From JACCQS01 sp963766765 (GTDB taxonomy: Bacteria > Actinomycetota > Actinomycetes > Mycobacteriales > Geodermatophilaceae), in assembly GCA_963766765.1 (NCBI GenBank), contig CAVYBR010000015.1:124001-188000 (forward strand): 64,000 bases of DNA. The letters are read 5' to 3'. Below are positions 32,029 to 40,793 of this stretch, piece by piece; positions within the stretch are counted from its first letter, which is position 1, and the number at the start of each line of letters is the position of its first letter. The position numbers and the translations under genes are program-made. The notes below the pieces were generated by a model. It did no database searches. It was not told where the DNA came from and saw only the letters and a program-made list of their open reading frames with translations.

Positions 32029-33594
32029 TCAGAGGGCGATCGCTAGCCCGGGATCATTCAGCAGAGCGGCAACATCGGCCAGGAACCGCGACCCCAACTC
32101 CCCGTCCACGATGCGGTGATCGAAGGACAGGCCAAGCGTCGTGACCTGGCGAACCTTGATCTTGCCCTTGTGGACCCACGGGCGCTCGGCGATGGTGCCC
32201 ACGGCCAGGATCGCCGATTCACCAGGGTTGAGGATCGGAGTTCCCGTGTCCACGCCGAAGACGCCGACGTTCGTGATTGTGATCGTCCCGCCGGACATGT
32301 CGGCCGGCGAGGTCTTGCCGGCCCGTGCCGTCTCCGTCAGTTCGGCCAACGCGGCCGCCAACTCGGCGAGGGAGAGCGCGCCGGCGTCCTTGATGTTGGG
32401 CACGATCAGTCCCCGCGGCGTGGCCGCCGCGATGCCGAGGTTGACGTAGTCCTTGACCACGATCTCCTGGGCTTGCTCGTCCCAGGAGGAATTGATCATC
32501 GGGTAGCGACGGATCCCGGTCAGCAGCGCGCGTGCGATGAACAGCAGCGGCGAGGTCTTCATCCCGCGGAACTCCGGCCGGGCGCCCACTCGCGAACGCA
32601 ATGCCATCATTCGCGTGACGTCGACCGTCACCCATTCCGTCACGTGCGGCGCGGTGAAGGCGCTGCTCACCATGGCTGCGGCGGTGTGCTTGCGGACGCC
32701 CTTGATCGGCACCCGCTGTTCGCGGCTGGTCGGATCGAAGTCCGGCCTCGGGGCGGCATCGACCTCAGCAGCCGGAGCCGAATCGGTGCCACCCTCGACG
32801 TACGCGTCGATGTCCCCGCGGGTGACAGTGCCATCCGCTCCGGAGCCGGGCACCGCATCGATATCGATGCCCAGCGACTTGGCGTACTTGCGCACCGGCG
32901 GCTTCGCCTTGGCCCGGTTCACCTCCGCCGAGGTCGGGGCGACGGTGACCGCAGAGGCGGCCTCCTCCTCCTCGACGGCGGCATGCGCCTCGGCCGCGCG
33001 ACCCATCTCCAGGCCGCCGTGCCGAACCGGCTTCGAGGCCATGTCCGGCGCGGTCGCGAGGAGCGGGGGCTCGCCATCCTGAGGCTGCGGTCCGGGGGCA
33101 TGCGCCTTCGCGCTTGGTCCGGTGTGCCGCGCGCGGCGCTTCGCGACCGTGTTGCGCGGGCCGTACCCGACCAGCACGGCGGTTCGCCCACCAGGTGCCG
33201 CCCCGCCGATCAAGCCGGCTTCGATCGGCTCCTCCTCACCAGCGACGGTGACCTCGCTGAGAGTCTGAGCCGTTGGCGGCCGTCCGGACGGGCCCACGTC
33301 GCTGCCGTTTGACTGGGCAGCCGGTGGTGCGGACGGCGCGGCGGCACTGCCGGGCTCTGTCTCGATCGTGATGATCGGTGCGCCGACGTCCACTGTGGAG
33401 CCCGGCTCGTACAGCAGTTCAGTGACAACGCCCGCGTACGGGCTCGGCAACTCCACGGCGGCCTTGGCGGTCTCGACCTCGACGATCGGCTGGTTGGTCA
33501 CGACCGTGTCGCCGACCGCGACCAGCCACTGCAGGATCTCGCCCTCGGTCAGGCCCTCGCCCACGTCGGGGAGCTTGAACTGCTTGAGCGTCAT
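32029..33594 (-). CDS. bkdC: Dihydrolipoamide acyltransferase (E2) of 2-oxoacid dehydrogenase
   Basis: 521 residues. A lipoyl domain (residues 1-80; lipoyl-lysine Lys44 in VETAKAAVELP) is followed by a ~140-residue Ala/Pro-rich linker, a peripheral-subunit-binding domain (PPVRKYAKSLGIDIDAVPGSG) and a catalytic domain ending LSFDHRIVDGELGSRFL (H-x3-D active site). It transfers the acyl group from E1 to CoA. One lipoyl domain and the neighbouring E1 genes favour a branched-chain 2-oxoacid complex over pyruvate dehydrogenase, but this is not certain. The E1 genes lie upstream, separated by a gene on the other strand; no E3 gene is near. Confidence 0.9.
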   Translation of the reverse strand: MTLKQFKLPDVGEGLTEGEILQWLVAVGDTVVTNQPIVEVETAKAAVELPSPYAGVVTELLYEPGSTVDVGAPIITIETEPGSAAAPSAPPAAQSNGSDVGPSGRPPTAQTLSEVTVAGEEEPIEAGLIGGAAPGGRTAVLVGYGPRNTVAKRRARHTGPSAKAHAPGPQPQDGEPPLLATAPDMASKPVRHGGLEMGRAAEAHAAVEEEEAASAVTVAPTSAEVNRAKAKPPVRKYAKSLGIDIDAVPGSGADGTVTRGDIDAYVEGGTDSAPAAEVDAAPRPDFDPTSREQRVPIKGVRKHTAAAMVSSAFTAPHVTEWVTVDVTRMMALRSRVGARPEFRGMKTSPLLFIARALLTGIRRYPMINSSWDEQAQEIVVKDYVNLGIAAATPRGLIVPNIKDAGALSLAELAAALAELTETARAGKTSPADMSGGTITITNVGVFGVDTGTPILNPGESAILAVGTIAERPWVHKGKIKVRQVTTLGLSFDHRIVDGELGSRFLADVAALLNDPGLAIAL

Positions 33595-33626
33595 TCTGGT
33601 CCTTTCAGAGCGCTTATCCTGGCACG

Positions 33627-34088
33627 ATGCTGAAGGCGATCCTCAAAGGAGCCGCCGCTGGTGCTGCCGGCACGACGGCCCTCAACGCGACCACTTACGC
33701 GGACATGATTTTCCGCGGCCGTCCGGCGAGCAGCACCCCGGAGGACACCGTCGAACAGCTGGCCGACATCGCTCATGTGACGATTCCCGGCGAGGACCAG
33801 AAGCGCGACAGCCGGGTCTCCGCACTTGGCGCGCTGAGCGGCATCTCGACCGGAGTGAGCGTCGGCGCCGTGCTCGGGCTGTTGCGCGCCATCGGTTGGC
33901 GTCCCTCGTTCGCGACTGGAACTGCGGCGGCGACGACAGTGGCGTTGCTGGGCGCGAACGTCCCGATGACGGCCCTGGGCATCACCGATCCCCGAACCTG
34001 GTCGGCACAAGACTGGCTCAGCGACCTCGTACCGCATGTGGTGTACGGCCTGGTCACGGCCGCCACCCTGGATGCCTTGGACCCGTAA
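33627..34088 (+). CDS. Conserved membrane protein inserted in the dehydrogenase locus
   Basis: 153 residues. It begins MLKAILKGAAAGAAGTTALNAT, with a Gly/Ala-rich membrane segment, then DMIFRGRPASSTPEDTVEQLA, and has two more hydrophobic stretches (GISTGVSVGAVLGLLRAIG, AAATTVALLGANVPM). Similar GTTALN...RGRPASSTPE proteins occur in other actinobacteria, without a function. It is on the plus strand between the E1beta and E2 genes, breaking the usual E1alpha-E1beta-E2 operon, so E2 needs its own promoter. Confidence 0.7.
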   Translation: MLKAILKGAAAGAAGTTALNATTYADMIFRGRPASSTPEDTVEQLADIAHVTIPGEDQKRDSRVSALGALSGISTGVSVGAVLGLLRAIGWRPSFATGTAAATTVALLGANVPMTALGITDPRTWSAQDWLSDLVPHVVYGLVTAATLDALDP

Positions 34089-34093
34089 GTCCC

Positions 34094-34115
34094 GGCGGTT
34101 TTCGCGGAAACCGCC
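34094..34115. repeat. GGCGGTTT..AAACCGCC palindrome between converging genes
   Basis: GGCGGTTT and AAACCGCC arms surround TCGCGG. It lies 5 bases after the plus-strand membrane-protein gene and 15 bases before the end of the minus-strand E1beta gene, a position suited to a two-way transcription stop. It is the most divergent family member in its centre. Confidence 0.75.
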
Positions 34116-34130
34116 AAAGGGCGGCCGGGA

Positions 34131-35105
34131 TCAATAGGCCAGTGAACGGTCGACGGCTTCCAAGACACGATCCAGGTCAGGCAGGTAGTCCTCTTCGAGC
34201 TTGCTCGGTGGGTACGGGGTGTCGTAGCCACCGACCCGGAGCACCGGAGCCTCGAGGTCGTAGAAGCAGGACTCAGTGATCCGCGCCGACAGTTCAGCGC
34301 CCAAACCGAGGTTTTCCGGCGCCTCGTGGACGACCACACACCGGCCGGTACGCCGAACCGAGTCCAGCACCGGACCCATGTCGAGCGGGGAGACCGTGCG
34401 CAGGTCGATGACTTCGACGCTGATGCCTTCCTCCTCGGCCGCCGAGGCGGCCTGGAGTGCGGTCTTGACCATCGGCCCGTACGCCAGCACTGTGACCTGG
34501 CTGCCCTCGCGGACCAGGCGGGAGGCGAACAACGGATCCGGCGTGGCCTCGGTGTCGAGCTCAGCCTTCTCCCAGTAGCGCCGCTTGGGCTCGAAGAAGA
34601 CGATCGGGTCCGGGTGCGCGATGGCCTGCTGGATCATCCAGTAGGCATCGACCGGGTTGGAGCAGGAGACGACCTTGAGTCCGGCGGTGTGCGCGAAGTA
34701 CGCCTCCGGAGACTCGCTGTGGTGCTCCACCGCGCCGATGCCGCCACCGAACGGGATCCGGATGACGATCGACATGGGCAGCCGTCCACGGGAACGGGCA
34801 TGCAGCTTGGCGACCTGGCAGACGATCTGGTCGTAGGCCGGATAGACGAACCCGTCGAACTGGATCTCGACGACCGGCCGGAACCCGCGCATCGCCAGCC
34901 CCACGGCGGTCCCGAGGATTCCGGACTCGGCCAAGGGGGTGTCGATGACACGGTCCTCGCCGAAGTCCTTCTGCAGGCCGTCGGTGATCCGGAAGACCCC
35001 GCCGAGCTTGCCGATGTCCTCCCCCATGAGCAGGACCTTGGGGTCGTCCTCCATCGCCTTGCGCAGGCCCATGTTCAGCGCCTTGCCGAGCGTCACGGCA
35101 CTCAC
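34131..35105 (-). CDS. bkdB: 2-oxoacid dehydrogenase E1 beta subunit
   Basis: 324 residues, GTG start overlapping the E1alpha stop (GTGA). It shows the transketolase pyrimidine-domain signatures VLLMGEDIGKLGGVFRITDGL, DTPLAESGILGTAVGLAMRGFRPV and PFGGGIGAVEHHSESPEAYF, and the C-terminal domain RTVSPLDMGPVLDSVRRTGR. It pairs with E1alpha to decarboxylate a 2-oxoacid with thiamine diphosphate. The context points to branched-chain oxoacids. Confidence 0.92.
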   Translation of the reverse strand: MSAVTLGKALNMGLRKAMEDDPKVLLMGEDIGKLGGVFRITDGLQKDFGEDRVIDTPLAESGILGTAVGLAMRGFRPVVEIQFDGFVYPAYDQIVCQVAKLHARSRGRLPMSIVIRIPFGGGIGAVEHHSESPEAYFAHTAGLKVVSCSNPVDAYWMIQQAIAHPDPIVFFEPKRRYWEKAELDTEATPDPLFASRLVREGSQVTVLAYGPMVKTALQAASAAEEEGISVEVIDLRTVSPLDMGPVLDSVRRTGRCVVVHEAPENLGLGAELSARITESCFYDLEAPVLRVGGYDTPYPPSKLEEDYLPDLDRVLEAVDRSLAY

Positions 35106-36289
35106 GAATGGCTCGCTTCCTCGGCAAAGCCAGCTTGGTAGGCCACGAAGGTATCTCGCTGCGCTGCCAACTCCGGCGTGATCTCGGCGTAGGTGTTGTT
35201 GAACATCGACACCGGATCGGGGTCGGGCATCTCGAGCGTTCCTTTGCGGACCTTAGCCGCGAGTTCGTCCGACTCGGCCTGGATCGCGTCGAAGAAGCCG
35301 GCATCGGCCTGCCCGGACCGGACGAGATAGGCCTTGAGCCGTTCGATCGGATCCTTCAGCTTCCAGGCCTCCATCTCACTCGCGAGTCGATAGCGGCTGG
35401 GGTCGTCTGAGGTGGTGTGGGCACCCATCCGGTAGGTGTAGGCCTCAATGAAGGTCGGCCCCTGCCCGGACCGCGCAGCCTCCAGGGCCCGCTTGGTCAC
35501 CGCGAGTACGGCCAGGACGTCGTTGCCATCGACCCTGATCCCCGGGAACCCGAAACCACTCGACCTCCGGTAGAGCGGGATCCGGGTCTGCTTCTCGATG
35601 GGCTCGCTGATGGCGTACTGGTTGTTCTGGCAGAAGAAGACGACCGGTGCGTCGAAGACGGCGGCGAAGACGAACGCCTCGTTGACATCTCCCTGGCTGG
35701 TGGCGCCGTCGCCGAAGAAGGCAAGGCAGGCACCCGAGCCGCCGTCGCGCTGCATGCCCATCGCGTACCCGACCGCATGCAGGGTCTGGGCGCCGATCAC
35801 GATCGTGTAGAGGTTGAACTTGCTCTCGACCGGGTCCCAGGCGCCGCTGTCGCAGCCGCGGAACAGGCCGATGATGGCCAGCGGGTCGATCCCACGGCAC
35901 CAGGCGACGCCGTGTTCGCGGTAGGTCGGGAAGGCCATGTCATCGGGCTGCAGCGCCCGACCGGCACCGATCTGAGCCGCCTCCTGGCCAAGCAGGCTGG
36001 CCCAGATCCCCAATTCTCCCTGGCGTTGCAGGGCGGTGGCCTCGACGTCGACTCGGCGGACGAGCGCCAGATCGCGATAGAGCGACTGCAACTCTTCGGT
36101 GCTGAGGTCGATGGAGTAGTCCGGATGCTCGACCCGCTCACCCTCAGGCGTGAGCAGCTGGACCAATTCGGGCTCGGCGATCGGGATCGGAACGTCGTCC
36201 TCGAACGAGCCCTCGCCGATGGGGTCGTGATGGGGCCCGAACGGGTTGGGCTCGAACGCCTGATTGGCGAGTTCGGGTACCTCAGTCAT
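35102..36289 (-). CDS. bkdA: 2-oxoacid dehydrogenase E1 alpha subunit
   Basis: 395 residues. The thiamine-diphosphate site is intact: FFGDGATSQGDVNEAFVFAA followed by FFCQNNQYAIS (GDG-x-NN). MGAHTTSDDPSRYR and FPTYREHGVAW match branched-chain E1alpha proteins. A ~75-residue N-terminal extension holds the conserved VQLLTPEGERVEHPDY segment. GAGGAG lies 6 bases upstream of the ATG. The gene starts 9 bases after an uncharacterised membrane-protein gene, so the two probably share a transcript. Confidence 0.93.
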   Translation of the reverse strand: MTEVPELANQAFEPNPFGPHHDPIGEGSFEDDVPIPIAEPELVQLLTPEGERVEHPDYSIDLSTEELQSLYRDLALVRRVDVEATALQRQGELGIWASLLGQEAAQIGAGRALQPDDMAFPTYREHGVAWCRGIDPLAIIGLFRGCDSGAWDPVESKFNLYTIVIGAQTLHAVGYAMGMQRDGGSGACLAFFGDGATSQGDVNEAFVFAAVFDAPVVFFCQNNQYAISEPIEKQTRIPLYRRSSGFGFPGIRVDGNDVLAVLAVTKRALEAARSGQGPTFIEAYTYRMGAHTTSDDPSRYRLASEMEAWKLKDPIERLKAYLVRSGQADAGFFDAIQAESDELAAKVRKGTLEMPDPDPVSMFNNTYAEITPELAAQRDTFVAYQAGFAEEASHS

Positions 36290-36298
36290 CTGGTCTCC

Positions 36299-37282
36299 TC
36301 AGCGCTGCGTCCGCCCACCGGGATCGCCGGTGGTCACGGGATTGGCTGGCTCTAATACTGGCATGTCGGGTCTCCGCAGTCGGCGCGCCTGCCGTACGAG
36401 CAGCCCGACCGCCCCGCCGACCAGGACGGCCAGCACGGGCCACCAGGTCGCGGCGTCCTGGAGGACCGCCGGTATCAGGTCCGCGATCGGGCCAAGGATC
36501 CGCTCGGCAACGTTCCCGGCGACTCCCGGCCGGACCAATTGGCTGAGATACCCGAGGATGGTGACAACCAGAGGCAGGAGGACTGCAGCGGCCGCGGTCA
36601 AAAGCAGCCAGGCCACCTTACCGAGTGCGGCGATGGCCACTGCCAGGCCGAATACCGCCACCAGGCCCAGCCAGCGCCCGAATGTAGATGTGTCCGCGAC
36701 GGCCAGTGGGTCTGTGAACGTGCTCCGAATGTCGGCGACGATGGCCAGGAGATAGCCCGGCAGGATCGCGGCAATCACGGATCCGGCAACCAGGGTCCGC
36801 CAGCGCGTTCGGCCGCCCCAGACACCGAGGGCCAAGCCCAGCAGGATCGCGAGCAGCAACAGAATCGTGCCGAACAACACCAGCCGCTCGTTGCCGTACA
36901 ACCGAGCCTGCGGACCGGCCGCGATCACAGCCCGGGTGAAGATCCAGGCGAGCACGGCAACGACCAACACAGCGGGTAGGACGCGGCTCGCGCGTCGGCC
37001 GATGAGGCCGACCACCGTGGTCGCCACCAGAGCGCCGACGAACAATCGCCCGTAACCGAACGGGTACAGCGGGAGCGCGAGCCGGCCACCCTGCGGAGCT
37101 CCGGACATCTCGTCGCGGGCCAGCGTTGAGGCGAAGCCGAGGACGTACCAGAGCGCCGCCAGGCCCAGCACCCAAGCCAGCCACCGCAACGCGAGGCGAA
37201 TGTCCTCCTTGTTGACGTCCGTGGTCGGGGGTTCGGTCTCGGTGCTGGCAACTGTGGAGTTCACCCGTTCATGCAAACACAT
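36299..37282 (-). CDS. Multi-pass membrane protein of unknown function
   Basis: About 327 residues with nine or ten hydrophobic segments, for example LAWVLGLAALWYVLGFAST and FGTILLLLAILLGLALGVW. No family signature is recognised. It may be a permease-like or sensor protein. A polar N-terminus (STVASTETEPPTTDVNKEDIR) precedes the first helix. The start is uncertain: TTG 37297, ATG 37282 and GTG 37264 are all in frame and none has a clear ribosome site. It sits directly upstream of E1alpha, so a role linked to oxoacid metabolism is possible but unproven. Confidence 0.6.
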   Translation of the reverse strand: MCLHERVNSTVASTETEPPTTDVNKEDIRLALRWLAWVLGLAALWYVLGFASTLARDEMSGAPQGGRLALPLYPFGYGRLFVGALVATTVVGLIGRRASRVLPAVLVVAVLAWIFTRAVIAAGPQARLYGNERLVLFGTILLLLAILLGLALGVWGGRTRWRTLVAGSVIAAILPGYLLAIVADIRSTFTDPLAVADTSTFGRWLGLVAVFGLAVAIAALGKVAWLLLTAAAAVLLPLVVTILGYLSQLVRPGVAGNVAERILGPIADLIPAVLQDAATWWPVLAVLVGGAVGLLVRQARRLRRPDMPVLEPANPVTTGDPGGRTQR

Positions 37283-37309
37283 GCTCGTACGGCGCAAGTG
37301 CGGCTGGCA

Positions 37310-38236
37310 TCAGCGCCAGAATTCGGTGAGCTGCTCGGCGCTGGCGCTGCCCTGGTCGTAACCGGCTCGAGCGGCGGACGGACGCAGCGACAGATCCATC
37401 GCATTGGCGCCGAACATGTGCTCGGACTTGCTGTCCGGGAAGATCGTCTCGACTCTGCTGCCGCGTGCGCGTAGTTGGTCGACCTGTGCTGCTAGGTGCG
37501 TGCCCCAGTCCAGCGGTTGCAGTGTTCTGCCGCCGAAGGGTGCCAGGACCAGCACCCGCGCGTATCCGGCTGCGAGATCGGCGTTCTCGGCGTTGGAACG
37601 GTAGCCACCGTCGATGTAGCGGCCGTCCCCGATCCGGAAGGGCCGGCCACTAGAACAGCTGGCGGCGACGGCGTCGGCCAAATCGACTCCGCTGTGGCGG
37701 TCGAACACGACCGGTTCACCGGTACGGACATCGACCGCCGTGATGAGCACAGTTCGTTGCGGCCAGAGTTGACTCGGCAGCCGCGCGGCGACAGTTGCCC
37801 GCCACTGTGCTTGCCAGGAGCCGTCCGACGCCGCATCCATGTCGAGTGCCGCCGCACCCAGTCTGCGGCGCAGGTCCGCCGCGTCCTCGGCTGAGGCGAT
37901 GATTTTCCGCAATCTCTCCAGGTGGTCCACCACCGGTCTGATCGGAACACCCCCCCGGTCGGGTCCGACTGGACCGCTGCGTTGCTGGGGGCCAGCGGCA
38001 AGAGTGGCGGCAAACAACTCGGCCGGGGTGGCGCCAGCTATCTGTGCCGCGGCAGTCGCGCCAGCTGACGTGCCGATGGTCAGGTCGGCCGTGGTCACGT
38101 CCAGCCCGGCGTCGAACAGGCCGGTGACGACGCCGATCAGCCAGGCGTTGCCGGTCGAACCGCCGCCGCCGAGGACCAAGGCTCGCTCGCCCGCGGCGCG
38201 CGGGGTTGTAGAAGGTGAAGCAGGTGTTGTGTTCAT
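37310..38236 (-). CDS. Patatin-like phospholipase
   Basis: 308 residues. The oxyanion loop LVLGGGGSTGNAW, the nucleophile elbow GTSAG (Ser57) and the catalytic Asp in DGGYRSN match the Ser-Asp dyad of patatin/RssA-type lipases. There is no signal peptide or beta-barrel, so it is a cytoplasmic hydrolase of lipid esters. AAAGGCGA lies before the ATG. A 19-codon reading frame with an excellent ribosome-binding site lies 45 bases upstream. Confidence 0.88.
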   Translation of the reverse strand: MNTTPASPSTTPRAAGERALVLGGGGSTGNAWLIGVVTGLFDAGLDVTTADLTIGTSAGATAAAQIAGATPAELFAATLAAGPQQRSGPVGPDRGGVPIRPVVDHLERLRKIIASAEDAADLRRRLGAAALDMDAASDGSWQAQWRATVAARLPSQLWPQRTVLITAVDVRTGEPVVFDRHSGVDLADAVAASCSSGRPFRIGDGRYIDGGYRSNAENADLAAGYARVLVLAPFGGRTLQPLDWGTHLAAQVDQLRARGSRVETIFPDSKSEHMFGANAMDLSLRPSAARAGYDQGSASAEQLTEFWR

Positions 38237-38281
38237 GGGAGTCGCCTTTCGCGAATGCGTGGGGGGCGCTCCCGGTGGCGA

Positions 38282-38341
38282 CTAGCTCAGTCGCGCGCTC
38301 GTGGACTGCAGCGGAGCACCCACTGTGGATAGTGCGTTCAT
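38282..38341 (-). CDS. 19-residue leader-like ORF before the patatin gene
   Basis: ATG 38341 follows AGGAGGTG at ideal spacing, one of the best ribosome-binding sequences in the window. The product is MNALSTVGAPLQSTSARLS, ending in TAG at 38282, 45 bases before the patatin start. The MNA..ST start vaguely resembles the patatin N-terminus (MNTTPAST-like), which could mean a small 5' duplication. The site may be a regulatory leader or the relic of an earlier start. Confidence 0.4.
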   Translation of the reverse strand: MNALSTVGAPLQSTSARLS

Positions 38342-38391
38342 GGGTCTCACCTCCTACTGGCGGTCACGATCGCGAAGACGGTAGCACTCAG

Positions 38392-39051
38392 TCAGGCTCC
38401 GGTCTCCACGACCAAGCGCGCGCCGAAGCCGAGGAACACCGCAGCGGTGACCCGGTCCATCCACAGCCGGACGGTCGGGCGCGCCAAGACCTGGCCGGCA
38501 CGACCGGCCAGCGCGCCGAGCAGGAGATACCAGAGGAACGCTTCCCCGGCATGCAAGCAGGCCAGGGCCAACGAGGTAGGTCCCACGGGGGCACCGGCTG
38601 GGATGAACTGCGGCAGCACAACCACGAAGAACACCCCGAGCTTGGGGTTGAGCGCACAGGTCAGCAGCGCACGCCGGAATCCCCAACCGAACGATGGAAG
38701 CCAAGCGATCCGCTTCGGCTCCGGCTCGCCCACTGCAGTCAGCTCCGGATCCGGCGGCTTGCGTCTGGAAGATCGAATCGCCTGCACCGCGAGAAAGACG
38801 AGATAAGCGGCACACGTAAGCCGGAACGCGTCGTACAGGATGGCGCTGCTGCGCAGCGCGGCCGCCAACCCGGTGGCAGCTGCGGCTCCCCAGATCAGGA
38901 TGCCGACAGTGACGCCGAATGCCGCGCGGATCGCGGCCGCGCGGCCGGCTTTGACCGCGGTCGCCAGCAGCATTGCAGTGTCCGGTCCTGGCAGCATGGT
39001 GATCAGGGCTGCCGGAATCGCGTACGCGAGCAGTGCCGCGGTCAGATCCAC
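38392..39051 (-). CDS. LysE-family amino-acid exporter
   Basis: 219 residues with about six membrane segments. The opening AYAIPAALITMLPGPDTAMLLATAV carries the conserved PGP motif, and GFRRALLTCALNPKLGVFFVVVLPQF is the second LysE/RhtB motif. It should export a basic or neutral amino acid or a related metabolite. It is transcribed toward the leader ORF and patatin gene and is probably separately controlled. Confidence 0.88.
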   Translation of the reverse strand: MDLTAALLAYAIPAALITMLPGPDTAMLLATAVKAGRAAAIRAAFGVTVGILIWGAAAATGLAAALRSSAILYDAFRLTCAAYLVFLAVQAIRSSRRKPPDPELTAVGEPEPKRIAWLPSFGWGFRRALLTCALNPKLGVFFVVVLPQFIPAGAPVGPTSLALACLHAGEAFLWYLLLGALAGRAGQVLARPTVRLWMDRVTAAVFLGFGARLVVETGA

Positions 39052-39073
39052 CGCACCCGTCCTTCGATCACCA

Positions 39074-39535
39074 TTACGCGGACAGTGTCAGAGCGCCGGC
39101 CGGTTCGGGGTTCCAGCCGTACGCGTGGGTCAAGCGGAGTCGGGCCAGCACGCGTCGCTCCTGCACCATCGCTGCGCGGAACTCAGGCCAGTCGGGATGT
39201 TCACCCTGCAGGGCTCGATAGTGCTCGACCAGTCGGTCGACGGTCTCGTCGTGCGGGTCTTCGGCGGCGAGGCTGAGCTCGACGCGGCCCTCACCCACTG
39301 CGTACGCCCCGAGATCAGGCGTCGTGACATGCAAGCTCGCCCGCGGGTCGCGGCGCAGGTTTCGCGTCTTGGCCCGGCCGGCGGTGACCGAGATCAGGGC
39401 GGTCCGCGTCGGCGGGTCGTAGAGATACCCGACGTTGGACAGTTGCGGCCGCCCGTCGCGCTTGAGGGTCACGAGCACGCCGCGCGGCCCGCGCCCGAAA
39501 AGCTGCCAGAGTGTCTCGCCGGCGGCCGTGGTCAT
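39074..39535 (-). CDS. PPOX-class F420-dependent oxidoreductase, Rv1155-like
   Basis: 153 residues. The split-barrel opening GRGPRGVLVTLKRDGRPQLSN, ALISVTAGRAKTRNLRRDPRASLHVT and the C-terminal FRAAMVQERRVLARLRLTHAYGW match the Rv1155 F420 subfamily. ATG 39535 overlaps the stop of the FMN-reductase gene (ATGA), so the two flavin or F420 enzymes are co-translated. It is the last gene of a MarR-controlled operon. Confidence 0.88.
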   Translation of the reverse strand: MTTAAGETLWQLFGRGPRGVLVTLKRDGRPQLSNVGYLYDPPTRTALISVTAGRAKTRNLRRDPRASLHVTTPDLGAYAVGEGRVELSLAAEDPHDETVDRLVEHYRALQGEHPDWPEFRAAMVQERRVLARLRLTHAYGWNPEPAGALTLSA

Positions 39536-40137
39536 GACGCCACCGCCACGAGATCGGCCTCGCGGGCGAGGTTCTCCCGGACAGGAGCGAGCGCGTCGCC
39601 CAACAGCCGGAGCTCGGTCAGCAGATCGTGGGCCGCCTCGGTCATCCGTTCGTCCGGGTCGAGCTGGCCGGCGGAGTCGATGCGAGCCCGCAGCGGGATG
39701 CTCACCGCGTCCTGCACCGGCACCATCTTGAGTGAGACCAAGACGGGCTTGATCATCTCCACTGCCCGCAACCCGGCCGAGGTCATGCCGTAGCTGACGA
39801 ACCCGACCGGCTTGTAATGCCACTCCGAATAGAGGTAGTCCAAAGCATTCTTCAGCGCGGCGGTGAAGCCGACGTTGTACTCGGCCATCACGAACACGAA
39901 GGCGTCAGCGGACGCGACGCTGGCCGACCACGCCCGGGTGTGCTCGTGAACATAGCGCTGCTCGGCGGGGTGGTTCGGCTCGTCCAGCATCGGCAGACCC
40001 ACTCGAGCGAGGTCGATGATCTCGACTTCGAAGCCGCTCTCGCCGGGGTCCTGGCCGACCTGGCCGGCGAACCAGTCAGCGATGAGCGGACCGACCCGGC
40101 CGGGGCGGGTGCTGGAGACGATGATGTGCAGCTTCAT
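39532..40137 (-). CDS. NADPH-dependent FMN reductase
   Basis: 201 residues. The flavodoxin-like opening IIVSSTRPGRVGPLIADWF binds the FMN phosphate, and FVMAEYNVGFTAALKNALDYLYSEW is the conserved family loop. It reduces flavin or quinone with NADPH. The ATG overlaps the YczE-like gene stop by four bases. With the downstream PPOX protein this suggests an oxidative or electrophile-stress response unit under the adjacent MarR regulator. Confidence 0.9.
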   Translation of the reverse strand: MKLHIIVSSTRPGRVGPLIADWFAGQVGQDPGESGFEVEIIDLARVGLPMLDEPNHPAEQRYVHEHTRAWSASVASADAFVFVMAEYNVGFTAALKNALDYLYSEWHYKPVGFVSYGMTSAGLRAVEMIKPVLVSLKMVPVQDAVSIPLRARIDSAGQLDPDERMTEAAHDLLTELRLLGDALAPVRENLAREADLVAVAS

Positions 40138-40793
40138 GGCGCAACCTTTCGGGGAGCATTGGGCGCACTGGGAGGACTGGGAGGACTGGGCGCGCAGGGC
40201 GCACTGGGCGCAGTCTTCGGGGAGACGGTGAACAGGGGTACGAAGAAGTGAGCCAGCGGACCGATGGCCAGCGCGTAGGCAACGGTGCCGACGCCGACGG
40301 TCCCGCCGAGGAGCCACCCCGCGCCGAGCACAGCGATCTCGATCGCGGTACGGGCGAGGCGAATCGAGATGCCGCGGGCGGCGAGGCCAGTCATCAGGCC
40401 ATCACGCGGACCGGGTCCGAGCCCCGCACCGATGTAGAGCCCGGTCGCAACACCGTTGCCGAGGATGCCGGCGACCAGGAACCCGATCTGCCAGGCCAGC
40501 TCATTCGTTGTGGGCACGAGAGCGAGCGTGGCGTCGACGGAGAGCCCCACCAGGACGACATTGGCCACGGTGCCGATCCCCGGCCGCTGCCGAAGGGGGA
40601 CCCACAACGCGAGGACCACAACGCTGGTGGCAATGACGACTACGCCGAGCGAGATGCCGGTTCGTTCGGAGATTCCCTGGTGCAACACGTCCCAGGGATC
40701 CAGCCCCAGTTCGGCGCGGACCAGGAGCGCGACGCTTGCGCCGAACAGCCAGAGGCCGACGAGGAGTTGCACGGCACGTGGAATCGTTGACAC
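40134..40793 (-). CDS. YczE/YitT-like membrane protein
   Basis: 219 residues with five or six membrane segments. RAELGLDPWDVLHQGISERTG and GLGPGPRDGLMTGLAARG are the paired motifs of the YczE family, which has no settled function. The C-terminal 25 residues (APSAPCAPSPPSPPSAPNAP) come from a 9-base repeat. The GTG start lies inside the left arm of a 12-bp inverted repeat and has no ribosome site. TACGGT 7 bases upstream could be a -10 box for a leaderless transcript. Confidence 0.82.
   Translation of the reverse strand: MSTIPRAVQLLVGLWLFGASVALLVRAELGLDPWDVLHQGISERTGISLGVVVIATSVVVLALWVPLRQRPGIGTVANVVLVGLSVDATLALVPTTNELAWQIGFLVAGILGNGVATGLYIGAGLGPGPRDGLMTGLAARGISIRLARTAIEIAVLGAGWLLGGTVGVGTVAYALAIGPLAHFFVPLFTVSPKTAPSAPCAPSPPSPPSAPNAPRKVAP
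40156..40209. repeat. 9-bp coding microsatellite in the yczE-like gene
   Basis: Six imperfect units of the type GCACTGGGA/GGACTGGGC run from 40156 to 40209. They encode the Ala/Pro/Ser tail of the YczE-like protein. The period keeps the frame, so length variation would alter only the tail. Confidence 0.8.
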
